Below are positions 1-9,148 of a DNA stretch of 64,000 nt, piece by piece. The translations under genes and the position numbers were made by a program. The notes beneath the pieces are model-generated. The model made no database searches, was not told the DNA's origin, and was given only the letters and a program-made list of their open reading frames with translations. The DNA comes from VXNE01 sp965208745 (lineage in GTDB: Bacteria; Pseudomonadota; Gammaproteobacteria; Pseudomonadales; Azotimanducaceae), in the NCBI GenBank assembly GCA_965208745.1, contig CBDBPN010000004.1, forward strand, positions 4,340,001 through 4,404,000. The letters run 5' to 3'. The number at the start of each line of letters is the position of its first letter. Position 1 is the stretch's first letter.

Positions 1-1865
1 ACAGCGCCGGGTCCGAACCGGCGCTTGGCCTCTACACGGACGGCATCTACCGGGGCCGCCACGGGGCCGCGATCGGCACCTACTTCGACTTGGAACGCGT
101 GGAGGTGCTGAAGGGCCCGCAGGGGCTGCTGTTCGGCCGCAACGCCTCCTCGGGGGCGATCCACGTCATCACGGCGCAGCCGGACCTCGGCGGGACGGAG
201 GCGTACCTCGAGGTGGGCGCCGGCGAGCGGGGCCGGCAGAGCCTCGAAGGCATGGTGAATGTGCCGCTCGGCGACCGCTGGGGCCTGCGGGCGGCCGTGC
301 TGCAGAAGGAAGAGGACGGCTACATCCGCAACCGGGCGACGGGCGAGGATCACCTCTGGTACGACATGAGCGCGGCGCGCCTGTCCCTGCGCCACGAGCC
401 GGACTGGGGCGATGCGACGCTGAAGGTCGCCTACGAGGACCGCGACCAGTCCGGCGCCATCTACCTGCCCATCAACCTGGACGGTTCGTGGCTGTACGGG
501 GACGCACTCACAACGAGCGGCACGACCGGCGACCAGGACCTCATCGAGACCGCCGAGGCGACGCTGACCGTCAACATCGACCTGCCGGGGTCGATGACCC
601 TGCGGTCGCTGACGGGCTACTACTCCAACAACTTCGACTACCGGGAGGACTGGGACGGGACCCCGCTGGAGCTCGGCAACTGGCTCACGTACCAGGAGAG
701 CGAGTACTTCAGCCAGGAGGTCGTGCTTTCCGGTGACCGCGACCGCCTGTCGTGGTTCGCCGGGGCCAGTCTCTACAGCGAGGACATCAGCTACGACCTG
801 TCCCACGTCACCGGGGACATCGGCTTCCTGTTCGGGTTCCCGTTTCCGCTCATGTTCGACGAGCAGGTGTACATCGACGGCGAGTACCAGGGGTGGGCCG
901 TGTACGGCGAAGCGAAGTGGCAGCTCACCGAAGCGCTCGACCTGAGCGTGGGCGGCCGTTACACGAACGACGAGCGGGACGGCACGTTCGAATTCCTGGG
1001 GGGCGGATTCATCGTGCCGCTTTACACACCGGCCCCCGTGTCCGGCGGGGAGACGTGGAACGACTTCTCGCCCCGGGTCGCGCTGCGCTACTTCGTCCGC
1101 GACAACGTGATGCTCTACGGTACGGCCAGCCGGGGCTTCAAGGCCGGCGGGCTCGACACCACAAAGCTGTCGGAGCCGGCCGATCCGTTGACCCTCCTGC
1201 CGCCGCCCGGCGCCGCCGTGGCCACGTATGACGCCGAAGAGGTATGGGCGTACGAGGTCGGTGCGAAGGGCACCCTGTTCGACGACCGGCTGCGCATGGC
1301 GGTGGCGGCCTATACGTACGACTACCAGGAACGACAGATCGACGTGCTCGACCCGTTCGAGGGGCTGTCCGCCATTCTCAACATCGGAGAGGTGGAAGGC
1401 TCGGGCGTGGAACTCGAGCTGCTATGGGCGCTGAACCAGTACCTGGACGTACACCTCGCCCTGGGCTACCTCAGTGCGGAATCCAGTGGCATTCCGGCGG
1501 CCGCATGCCTGGACTGCGACGGTCACACGCCGCCCTTCAGTCCGGAGCGTACCGCGTCCGGCGCGCTCAACGTGCACTACCCGTTCGCCGGTGGGGAGTG
1601 GCTCGGAATGCTGGAGTTCTTCTGGCAGTCGGAGGTCCACTCCAACCTGAACAACCACCCGCTGGGGGAGCTCGATTCGACCGGCACGATCAACGTCCAC
1701 GCGGGCTGGGAGAGTGAGCGCTGGAGGGTCGTGGCTTACCTGGAGAACGCCACCGACGAGGTCACCGTCCAGATCCGCCATTTCACCGACGCCTTCCAGC
1801 TCGGACTGAACGCGACCCGCCCGCGGACCGCTGGAGTGAGCGTCAGCTACCGGTTCGGCATGTAG
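1..1865 (+). CDS. TonB-dependent receptor, 5'-truncated by window edge (copy 1)
   Basis: Outer-membrane active-transport receptor. The frame is open from base 3, so the start lies outside the window; by alignment to the next gene about 107 N-terminal residues (signal peptide, TonB box, first part of the plug) are missing. The visible part begins in the plug domain, with VEVLKGPQGLLFGRNASSGA typical of TonB receptors, followed by a beta-barrel of alternating aromatic strands. It ends in SYRFGM, two residues beyond the usual terminal aromatic. The downstream gene is very similar along its whole length, so this is one half of a tandem duplication. The substrate cannot be read from the sequence; receptors of this type often import siderophores, vitamins or glycans. 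Confidence 0.93.
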   Translation, partial: SAGSEPALGLYTDGIYRGRHGAAIGTYFDLERVEVLKGPQGLLFGRNASSGAIHVITAQPDLGGTEAYLEVGAGERGRQSLEGMVNVPLGDRWGLRAAVLQKEEDGYIRNRATGEDHLWYDMSAARLSLRHEPDWGDATLKVAYEDRDQSGAIYLPINLDGSWLYGDALTTSGTTGDQDLIETAEATLTVNIDLPGSMTLRSLTGYYSNNFDYREDWDGTPLELGNWLTYQESEYFSQEVVLSGDRDRLSWFAGASLYSEDISYDLSHVTGDIGFLFGFPFPLMFDEQVYIDGEYQGWAVYGEAKWQLTEALDLSVGGRYTNDERDGTFEFLGGGFIVPLYTPAPVSGGETWNDFSPRVALRYFVRDNVMLYGTASRGFKAGGLDTTKLSEPADPLTLLPPPGAAVATYDAEEVWAYEVGAKGTLFDDRLRMAVAAYTYDYQERQIDVLDPFEGLSAILNIGEVEGSGVELELLWALNQYLDVHLALGYLSAESSGIPAAACLDCDGHTPPFSPERTASGALNVHYPFAGGEWLGMLEFFWQSEVHSNLNNHPLGELDSTGTINVHAGWESERWRVVAYLENATDEVTVQIRHFTDAFQLGLNATRPRTAGVSVSYRFGM

Positions 1866-1895
1866 GGCCCCGTGGCCGGCCCGCTGCCTCGCAAT

Positions 1896-1911
1896 GCGAA
1901 CTCAAGTTCGC
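1896..1911. promoter_or_regulatory. Perfect inverted repeat between the two receptor genes
   Basis: GCGAACT, a 2-base spacer and AGTTCGC form a perfect 7+7 palindrome 30 bases after the first receptor stop and about 130 bases before the second receptor start. It has no T-tract, so an operator is as likely as a terminator. The function is inferred only from position. Confidence 0.3.
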
Positions 1912-2040
1912 GCGCGCTCGGCGGCGGCGCCCCCCCGTGGTAATGTAGAGACGGGACGCCCCCGTGGCCGCCCATCTCGAATTCCGCAGGGGAGACCCTT
2001 GTGGTTTCCCGTTCCGCAGACAAGCGGAGGAGGGGATCAC

Positions 2041-4221
2041 ATGAACGCATCACGAACCATGACACAGGCGCTTGTCGCCGCCGGGCTTGCCGCGCTCTGC
2101 TCGGGAGCCTGGGCGCAGGAGGCCGGCAGTGGCGCCGACGCCGCCCGTCCGGCCGTCGAGGAGATCATCGTCTCCGCCCAGAAGCGCGACGAGTCCATCC
2201 AGGAGGTGCCGATCGCGATCTCGGCCTTCACGGGCGAGGCGTTGCGCAACACGGGCATCAAGGACTCGCAGGACCTCGTGAAGGCCGTCGCTGGCATGTC
2301 CGGCAGCCTCTCGAGCAACTACATGTTCATCACGGTGCGCGGCATCAATGCCGGGACGTACACGGCCGCGTCCGAACCGGCACTCGGCCTCTACACGGAC
2401 GGGATTTACCGCGGGCGCCACGGGGCCGCGATCGGGAGTTACTACGACCTGGACCGGGTCGAGGTGCTGAAGGGACCGCAGGGGCTGCTGTTCGGCCGCA
2501 ACGCCTCCTCCGGGGCGATCCATGTCATCACGGCGCAGCCGGACCTCGCCGGGACGGGCGCGGCCTTCACGGTGGGCGCCGGGGAGCGGGGCCGGCAGAG
2601 CCTCGAGGGGATGGTGAACCTGCCGCTCGGCGACCGCTGGGGCCTGCGCGCTGCCGTGTTGCAGAGGGAAGAGGACGGCTACATGCGCAACCTGACGACG
2701 GGCGAGGATCACCTCTGGTATGACCTGAGCGCGGCACGCCTGTCCCTGCGCCACGAGCCCGACTGGGGTGACGCGACGCTCCGGGTCGCCTACGAGGATC
2801 GCGAGCAGTCCGGAGTCATCTACATCCCGCTCAACCCGGACGGTTCGCTGATGTGGGGCGACGAACTCACGGTGAACACGACGACGGGCGACTACGACCG
2901 CGTCCAGATGGCCTCGACGAGCCTGACCGTCAACATCGACCTACCCGGGTCCATGGCCCTGCGGTCGCTGACGGGCTACTACGCCAACAAGTTCGACTAC
3001 CAGGAGGACTGGGACGGGATGCCGCTCGAGATGGGCAACTGGATGTCGCAGCAGGAGAGCGAGTATTTCAGCCAGGAGTTCGTGCTGTCCGGCGACCGCG
3101 GCCGCCTCTCGTGGTTCGCCGGCATGAGCTTCTACAACGAGGACGTGTTCTACGACATGCACCACCTCACGGGAGACCTCGGGTTCCTTTTCGGCTTCCC
3201 GTTCCCCCTCGTGTTCGACGAGCGCGCGTTCATCGACGGCGATTACCAGGGTTGGGCCGCGTACGGCGAGACGCGGTGGCAGCTCACCGATGCCCTCGAC
3301 CTGAGCGTGGGGGGGCGCTACACGAGTGACGAACGGGACGGCGAGTTCGAGTTCCTGGGAGGAGGCTTCATCCTTGCGGTCTACACGCCGTCCCCGGTAT
3401 CGGGCGGAGAGACGTGGACCGATTTCTCGCCACGGGTCGCACTCCGTTACTTCGCGCGCGACAACCTGATGCTCTACGGCACGGCGAGCCGGGGCTTCAA
3501 GGCTGGCGGTCTCGAGACGACCCGTTTGTCGGAGCCGGCGGACCCGTTGACGCTGCTACCGCCTCCCGGCGCCGGCATCGCCACCTACGACGCCGAGGAG
3601 GTGTGGGCATACGAGGTCGGCGCCAAGGGAAATCTGCTCGACGACCGCCTGCGCGTGGCGCTGGCAGCCTTCACATACGACTACCAGGACCGGCAGGTGG
3701 ACGTGTTCGACCCGAGCGCGGGACTGGCCGCCGTGCTCAACGTCGGCGAGGTGGAGGGCTCGGGGGTGGAACTCGAGTTGCTGTGGGTGCTCAACCAGTA
3801 CCTGGATGTACAACTCGCCCTGGGCTACCTCGATGCGGAATCCCGCGGCATTCCGGCGGCCGCATGCCTGGACTGCGACGGGCACCGTCCGCCGGACAGT
3901 CCGGAGCGCACCGCATCCGGCGCGCTCAACGTGCACTACCCGTTTGCGGGGGGAGAGTGGCTCGGAACGGTGGAGTTCTTCTGGCAGTCGGCCTTCCACT
4001 CGAACCTGAACAACCATCCGCTGGGCGAGCTCGATTCGAGCGGCACGGTGAACCTCCAGGTCGGCTGGGAGGACGAGCGCTGGAGGGTCGTGGCCTACGT
4101 GGAGAATGTCGCCGACGAGATCACTCTCCAGGCCCGCCATTTCGGCTCCTTCATGCTCGCAATGAACGCGACCCGCCCGCGGACCGCCGGAGTGAACGTC
4201 AGCTACCGGTTCGGCATGTAG
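2041..4221 (+). CDS. TonB-dependent receptor (copy 2)
   Basis: Complete 726-residue outer-membrane receptor. The start at 2041 is chosen because it follows a strong GGAGGAGGGG ribosome site and opens with a signal peptide ending at about ALCSGAWAQ (residue 26); the open frame further upstream has no such features. A TonB-box-like stretch (EEIIVSA, about residues 41-47) precedes the plug domain, with GPQGLLFGRNASSGA at about residues 144-158. The rest is beta-barrel, ending SYRFGM. It is a close paralogue of the upstream gene, with differences scattered through the barrel and concentrated in some likely surface loops. This suggests duplication followed by divergence in ligand or phage recognition. 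Substrate unknown. Confidence 0.95.
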   Translation: MNASRTMTQALVAAGLAALCSGAWAQEAGSGADAARPAVEEIIVSAQKRDESIQEVPIAISAFTGEALRNTGIKDSQDLVKAVAGMSGSLSSNYMFITVRGINAGTYTAASEPALGLYTDGIYRGRHGAAIGSYYDLDRVEVLKGPQGLLFGRNASSGAIHVITAQPDLAGTGAAFTVGAGERGRQSLEGMVNLPLGDRWGLRAAVLQREEDGYMRNLTTGEDHLWYDLSAARLSLRHEPDWGDATLRVAYEDREQSGVIYIPLNPDGSLMWGDELTVNTTTGDYDRVQMASTSLTVNIDLPGSMALRSLTGYYANKFDYQEDWDGMPLEMGNWMSQQESEYFSQEFVLSGDRGRLSWFAGMSFYNEDVFYDMHHLTGDLGFLFGFPFPLVFDERAFIDGDYQGWAAYGETRWQLTDALDLSVGGRYTSDERDGEFEFLGGGFILAVYTPSPVSGGETWTDFSPRVALRYFARDNLMLYGTASRGFKAGGLETTRLSEPADPLTLLPPPGAGIATYDAEEVWAYEVGAKGNLLDDRLRVALAAFTYDYQDRQVDVFDPSAGLAAVLNVGEVEGSGVELELLWVLNQYLDVQLALGYLDAESRGIPAAACLDCDGHRPPDSPERTASGALNVHYPFAGGEWLGTVEFFWQSAFHSNLNNHPLGELDSSGTVNLQVGWEDERWRVVAYVENVADEITLQARHFGSFMLAMNATRPRTAGVNVSYRFGM

Positions 4222-4241
4222 GGCGGGGCTGGTCCCCGCCC
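4221..4241. terminator. Hairpin after the receptor pair
   Basis: GGGCGGGG, loop CTGGT, CCCCGCCC form a perfect 8-base-pair GC stem that begins in the last base of the receptor stop codon. There is no clear T-tract. The next gene is convergent and ends 40 bases away, so the hairpin could end transcripts from the plus strand. Confidence 0.45.
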
Positions 4242-4280
4242 GTGCTGGCTTCATGCAAGATGTCGGGACGGGCGCCTCAG

Positions 4281-4826
4281 TTACTCGGAGGCCTGTTGAC
4301 GGGCCGCACGGATTGTCTCGATGGCGATGAACATCCTTGAGGGACGCGACGGGAACGGCTGGAACCCCATCTGGACGTAGAAGGCGCGTCGGCGTTCAGC
4401 GATTTCCGGGCCGCCGTCCTCGATCACGTCCAGCACCACGGCCTTGACGCCGATCTGGTCGGCGGCGGCAAGGGCCCGCGCCAGTGCATCGGCGAGAAGG
4501 ACTCGGCCCAGCCCACGACCCTGTTGAGTCTGGTCGACCGCGATCATGGAGAGATAGATCGCCGGGATGGCTCCGGATCGGGGAGCATGCCGGGTCAGGT
4601 CTCGCGGCAAGTCGCCGTCAGCCGCTTCGAGGGCGTGCGCGTTGAGCGCGTAGTAGCCGAGTATCGTGCTCTCGCCCTCTGTGGCCACCTGCACCCGCGT
4701 GAAGTCGGCAGCCTGCTGCTTGCGGGCGGTCGCGCGCAGGAAGTTGTCGAGGCGATGGACCCCGCAGGCGAACGCCGCGCGGTCGTGCCTCGCGGGGTCG
4801 AGTTGCTCGATGCGGATTCGAGACAA
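4281..4826 (-). CDS. GNAT acetyltransferase, TacT-like toxin
   Basis: 181-residue GNAT-fold protein resembling the TacT/AtaT toxins, which acetylate the amino group of aminoacyl-tRNAs and block translation. The acetyl-CoA loop QQGRGLG lies at residues 101-107, and a Tyr at about residue 150 (RRAFYVQMGF) matches the TacT catalytic tyrosine. The N-terminal HRLDNFLRATARKQ is typical of this toxin clade. It starts 6 bases after the stop of the upstream ribbon-helix-helix gene, the usual antitoxin-toxin order. The toxin assignment comes from family and context; the acceptor is not known. Confidence 0.85.
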   Translation of the reverse strand: MSRIRIEQLDPARHDRAAFACGVHRLDNFLRATARKQQAADFTRVQVATEGESTILGYYALNAHALEAADGDLPRDLTRHAPRSGAIPAIYLSMIAVDQTQQGRGLGRVLLADALARALAAADQIGVKAVVLDVIEDGGPEIAERRRAFYVQMGFQPFPSRPSRMFIAIETIRAARQQASE

Positions 4827-4832
4827 TCGGGG

Positions 4833-5150
4833 TCAGTCCCCTTCGGTCCCCCAAGTGCGGGCGCGATGCAGCGCCATCGCCTCCAGGAGCACGGGTGTCG
4901 GGTCCGATGGCGCATCCAGAGCGGCGAGCAGGGCTTTCCGGTCGCGATCGTAGAGAACTGTGCGCTGGTGGTCCGCGATGGCGGCCCGGGCGCGGTCGTA
5001 TGCGGCGGACGTAACGAACGTGGTCTCGTCCACGCCGAGCAATGCGGCCGCCAACTGGATCTCGGCCTTCACGCGAGGCTTGGTCCGCTGCTCCATCCGT
5101 GCGGTCTTCGGTTCGTTGACTTCGGCGGTCGTGTCCTTGTGATCGAGCAT
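4833..5150 (-). CDS. DUF1778-type antitoxin (TacA-like)
   Basis: 105 residues. The part from about residue 19 onward (KPRVKAEIQLAAALLGVDET) is the ribbon-helix-helix DNA-binding domain of DUF1778 antitoxins; the C-terminal tail should wrap the GNAT toxin encoded 6 bases downstream. The usual arginine-rich first beta strand is reduced here, so either the start is at the internal Met19 or the strand has diverged. Such pairs autorepress through the antitoxin. Confidence in the family is good; the exact start is uncertain. Confidence 0.75.
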   Translation of the reverse strand: MLDHKDTTAEVNEPKTARMEQRTKPRVKAEIQLAAALLGVDETTFVTSAAYDRARAAIADHQRTVLYDRDRKALLAALDAPSDPTPVLLEAMALHRARTWGTEGD

Positions 5151-5243
5151 GACGGGTTTCCCCAGGAGGCTCGTAGCTGATCGTACGGCAATCCGCCGTA
5201 CGCGGCAATGACCAAAAGCGGTCCTCCGCTCGTGCCGGCGCGC

Positions 5244-6103
5244 CTACCCCTCGATCGGCTCGGTCAGCAACCGGGTGAGCCGCCGTCGCTTCTCCGCATC
5301 GACGCCGAGGGCGGTCTCGGCATACGCATCGAACGAACCGTAGGCCAGGTCGATCTTCGCAAAGGCTGCGCGCAGGTACGCGACATCGACCCCGAGCATG
5401 GGCTCCAGCAGCGCGGGATCGATGCCGTCGAGCAGTTCGACATCCTCCGGCAGCGGGGCGGCGGGAGACGCGAGGTAGTTGGCATCGATGCCCTCCATGG
5501 GCGCTCCGACAAGACGCAGGGGCAACGCGGACGTGACGCCGGCCCGGTCCTTGCCGGCCGTGCAGTGGAACAGCAGCGGAGTCGCGCCCGGCCCCAGCAC
5601 GGCATCCACCAGCCTCCGGTACTCCGGGGTGTGATCGAGCACCTGGTTGCGTAGAGCGCGGTCATGTACTCGGTGGTCTCGGCCGCCTCTTCGATCCGGC
5701 CCGCGAGCAGCCTCTGCAGGTAACCGGCGGAGTCGACCGGATTGATGGGGAGGCTGCCCCGGCGGATGTCCTGGTCTTCGGGCAGTCGGTCGGACCCCTC
5801 GATCTCGATCTCCTCGTCGACGCGGAAGTCCACCACGGTCCGCAGGTCGAGCTCGGTGGCGCGGCGCAGATCGGCATCGGTCAGGTGGCTGAGTGCATCG
5901 GACCGGTAGACGACCCCACGCCTGGTCCGGAGCCCGTCAGCGACCGGATGTCCGCCGAGATCACGCAGAGTGCGCCCCCGCGAGCGGCAGGGGCACGTCG
6001 GGGGCATTCGCGCGGCCGGACGGTTCCGGCGGCCCCGAACAGGCCCAGAGCAGGCTGACGACACCGATGGCCGCGAGCCTCGGCAGAGCCGGGCCGCGGC
6101 CAT
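5244..6103 (-). pseudogene. Tyrosine phosphatase lipoprotein, broken by three single-base indels
   Basis: The pieces read together as one protein-tyrosine/serine phosphatase of the Y_phosphatase3 type. A start at 6103 gives MAAARL, then a frame change near 6086 leads to a lipoprotein signal (GVVSLLWACSG). A second change near 5968 in a G-run leads to LRDLGGHPVADG and YRSDALSHLTDADL. A third near 5650 (AAA shortened to AA) leads to the catalytic loop HCTAGKDRAG (HCX5R) and the C-terminus. Each break is mended by one base. All motifs are otherwise intact, so the damage is recent or a sequencing artefact. A shorter internal frame (5244-5642) still contains the catalytic loop but not the rest of the fold. 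Confidence 0.8.
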
Positions 6104-6156
6104 CTGGGAAGTGGGCGTGCCGTGCGCATGCCGGGGTGCCGGGCGCCGGGCCTCCC

Positions 6157-7449
6157 CTACGCTTCCGCCACCTCCCGCTCGATCAGGTCCGCGTACTTCG
6201 CGAGCGCCTGTTCCCGCCGCTTGATGAGGTGGTAAGCCGGGAACAGCTCGTCGGTGCCTTGGTAGCGCCCGAGGATCTGCCGCGCCACGGTAACCTTGTG
6301 CACCTCGGTCGGCCCGTCCGCCAGTCCCATGTGGAAGCTGTCGAGCACGCCGGCGGCGAACGGCATCTCCGTCGACAGCCCGAGGGAGCCGTGCACTTGC
6401 AGGGCGCGTGCGTAGACGTCGTGGTAGACCTTCGGCATCTGCGCCTTGACGGCCGAAATGTCCGCGCGGACCTCCTTGTAGTTCCTGATCCGGTCGATCT
6501 TCCAGGCGGTGCGCAGCACGAACAGCCGGAACTGCTCGATGTCGATCCAACTGTCGGCGATCATCGCCTGCACGAGCTGTTTCTGCGCCAGCACCTCGCC
6601 CTGGGTCTCCCGTGACAGCGCCCGCTCGCACATCATGTCGAAGGCGCGCCGGACCTTGCCGACCGTGCGCATCGCGTGATGGATGCGGCCGCCGCCGAGG
6701 CGCGTCTGCGCCACGATGAAGCCCTGGCCCGGCGCGCCGAGCAGGTGGTCCCGCGGGATGCGCACGTCGTCATAGCGGATATAGGCGTGGTTGCCCGGGT
6801 TCTCGTAGCCGACCGCCACGTTGCGCTGGATGTCCACGCCCGGCGTGTCCGCGGGGACGATGAACATCGACATGCGGTCGTACGGGGGCGCCTCCGGATC
6901 CGTGACCGCCATGACGATCAGGAAGGAGGCATGCCGGGCGTTCGACGAGAACCACTTCTCGCCGTTGATGACCCATTCGTCACCCATGGCCTCCGCCCTG
7001 CAGGTGAACACCTTGGGATCGGCGCCGCCCTGCGGCTCGGTCATCGAGTAGCAGGAACAGATCTCGTTGTCGAGCAGCGGCTGCAGGTACTGGTCTTTCT
7101 GCGCTTCCGTGCCGTAGTGGGCGAGAATCTCCGCGTTGCCGGAGTCCGGGGCCTGGCAGCCGAAGGCGACCGGCGCGCACTTCGCCCGACCGAGGATCTC
7201 GTTCATGAGCGCGAGCTTGAGCTGCCCGTAGCCCTGCCCGCCGAGGTCCGGGCCGAGGTGGCAGGCCCACAGGCCGCGGCGCTTCACCTCCTCCTGCAGC
7301 GGGCGGATGAGCCGGTTGCGGTTGGGGTCCGCGAAGTCGTTGGGGTGGCCGAGCACGAAGTCGAGGGGCTCGATCTCCTCGCGCACGAAGTCGTCCATCC
7401 AGTCGAGTTCGCGCTGGAAGGCGGGGTCGGTTTCGAAATCCCAGGCCAT
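6157..7449 (-). CDS. Acyl-CoA dehydrogenase
   Basis: 430-residue FAD enzyme that introduces the alpha-beta double bond in an acyl-CoA. It has the three-part family layout: an N-terminal helical domain, a middle beta domain with the flavin-contact stretches CYSMTEPQGGADP and INGEKWFSSNA, and a C-terminal helical domain ending ARALQVHGSLGLSTEMPF. Length is normal. It is probably transcribed separately from the MFS gene, which begins about 1.5 kb to its right on the same strand. Substrate chain length cannot be inferred. Confidence 0.92.
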   Translation of the reverse strand: MAWDFETDPAFQRELDWMDDFVREEIEPLDFVLGHPNDFADPNRNRLIRPLQEEVKRRGLWACHLGPDLGGQGYGQLKLALMNEILGRAKCAPVAFGCQAPDSGNAEILAHYGTEAQKDQYLQPLLDNEICSCYSMTEPQGGADPKVFTCRAEAMGDEWVINGEKWFSSNARHASFLIVMAVTDPEAPPYDRMSMFIVPADTPGVDIQRNVAVGYENPGNHAYIRYDDVRIPRDHLLGAPGQGFIVAQTRLGGGRIHHAMRTVGKVRRAFDMMCERALSRETQGEVLAQKQLVQAMIADSWIDIEQFRLFVLRTAWKIDRIRNYKEVRADISAVKAQMPKVYHDVYARALQVHGSLGLSTEMPFAAGVLDSFHMGLADGPTEVHKVTVARQILGRYQGTDELFPAYHLIKRREQALAKYADLIEREVAEA

Positions 7450-7533
7450 GGGTCGCTCCGGTGACGGGTCAAACCCTGATTAGACCCGGTGGATCGGGCA
7501 CTTGTGAAGGCGGGGGCGGGGGGACGTGGCGCC

Positions 7534-9009
7534 TCAGCCGCCGCTACCGGCGGCGGTATCGAGGGCGTTGGCCCGCCGCCGCTCCGCCAGTTTCCCGAGA
7601 ATCTCCGCGTGCCGCTTGCGATCCAGGTTGTAGTGCGAGAGGCACCAGATCGTGATCACGGCACATCCCGCGACCACCGGTCCGTAGAGCACTCCGAGAT
7701 CGACCAGCGTCGCGGCCGGGATGTCCGCCGCGGAGACGATCTCGGCGCCCGTCGGCCAGTCGATGACATCGAGGCCGATGCCGCCGATCAACGTGCCGAC
7801 CCCGGAGGTCGCCTTGCCCGAGAAGGAGATGGCGCCGAAGAAGATGCCTTCCTGGCGCGTCCCGGTGTCGAGTTCGTGCTCGTCCGCCACGTCCGCGAGC
7901 ATCGAGCCGGCCGCGATGAACGCCTGCTGCACGGTGAGCCCCTGCACGAACTTGAAGGCGACCAGGGCGTAGAACAGTTCCGCCGTGCCGTTGTCTGGGA
8001 AGGTGCCCAGGAGCCGGCACACTACCGGCACGATCGTGCAGGTCCCCACGCCCGCGACCGCGAGAATGACGCCGGCCCGCTTGCCGATCCGCGGCAGGAG
8101 CGGCGCGGAGACGAAGACGCCGACCAGCAGTCCCGCGATGGGCGCCAGGTTGACGCGCATCATCTGGCCGCCGTCGAGCTCCCAGAAATACTGGTACATG
8201 TAGATGTCGAGGGCGCTGTGAACGCCGGACATGATGTAGATGACCAGGACGCCGGAGATCATCCAGGCGAACGAGCGGTTCCGGAACGCCGCCAGGAAGT
8301 CGCTGACGAAGACCGCGAGCGCGTTGCGTTCGGGCCGCGGCGGCGGCTCGGACAGGAAAGGCACTTCCTTCTGCGTGCCGAGGGCCGAGTACCAGATCGT
8401 CACGGCCATGAGCACGGCGAGCACGATCGCGAACGGCGTGTAGTTCTCCACGGCCAGGCGGCCGCCCATGTCGTCGGCGAAGAAGTAGCCGAAGCCCACC
8501 GCGATCACCGCGGCACTGCCCGCGGTGCCGAAAAACTGCCTGTAGGCGACAACGCGGTTGCGCTCGTGGAAGTTCTGGGTCAACTCCGCCCCGAGCGCGA
8601 GGTGGGGGACGTGGTAGAGCGTCATGGCGCCGCGCGTCAGGGTCGCGAAGGCCGTGAGCCACAGGAACAGCCCCCACTGGCCCAGGCCGTCCGGCGGCGA
8701 GAAGAGACCGATGAATGCCAGCGCCAGGGGGAGGGCGGAGGCGTACATGAAGGGGTGACGCCGCCCGAGGCGCGACTTCCACTTGTCGGACAGCGACCCG
8801 GCGAGCGGGTCGGTGACGGCGTCGAACAGGAGCGCGATGAAGAGCGCGGCGCCGGCGAGCGCGCCGGGCAGTTCGAGCACCTGGTTGTAGTAAAAGAGGA
8901 TGAACAGCCCGAAGCCCGTGTTCTTGAGCCCCTCGGCGAACTGGCCGACCCCGAACGCCAGCTTGCTGGAGAACGGGACGATGCGGTCGTTCGGGTTGTG
9001 CGGGTCCAT
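7534..9009 (-). CDS. MFS transporter, GPH (glycoside-pentoside-hexuronide) type
   Basis: 491-residue membrane transporter with about 12 hydrophobic segments. The N-terminal KLAFGVGQFAEGLKNTGFG and the loop DAVTDPLAGSLSDKWKSRLGRR are hallmarks of the GPH/MelB-like group of cation symporters. I chose the start at 9009 (MDPHNPND) because the family begins just before this first helix; the frame stays open 24 codons further upstream. In marine bacteria members of this group often accompany catabolic enzymes, but the substrate is not evident. It is divergent from the P450 gene, with a shared 139-base promoter region. Confidence 0.9.
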   Translation of the reverse strand: MDPHNPNDRIVPFSSKLAFGVGQFAEGLKNTGFGLFILFYYNQVLELPGALAGAALFIALLFDAVTDPLAGSLSDKWKSRLGRRHPFMYASALPLALAFIGLFSPPDGLGQWGLFLWLTAFATLTRGAMTLYHVPHLALGAELTQNFHERNRVVAYRQFFGTAGSAAVIAVGFGYFFADDMGGRLAVENYTPFAIVLAVLMAVTIWYSALGTQKEVPFLSEPPPRPERNALAVFVSDFLAAFRNRSFAWMISGVLVIYIMSGVHSALDIYMYQYFWELDGGQMMRVNLAPIAGLLVGVFVSAPLLPRIGKRAGVILAVAGVGTCTIVPVVCRLLGTFPDNGTAELFYALVAFKFVQGLTVQQAFIAAGSMLADVADEHELDTGTRQEGIFFGAISFSGKATSGVGTLIGGIGLDVIDWPTGAEIVSAADIPAATLVDLGVLYGPVVAGCAVITIWCLSHYNLDRKRHAEILGKLAERRRANALDTAAGSGG

Positions 9010-9148
9010 CCGCCGCGAGCATAGCAAGCTCCGGCGGGACTCGACGGTGGCGTTGGTGACGGGTGCGACTACGGGTACCATCCGTGTGTCGGCGGTTTGC
9101 TCCGCGGACAGGATGCGACCAGATACCTAGTTTTGGCAGCAGGTTACG

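Noticed and set aside
1865..1882. Terminator after the first receptor
   Set aside because: GGGCC/GGCCC gives only a 5-base-pair stem with an 8-base loop and no T-tract; it may be chance in GC-rich DNA.
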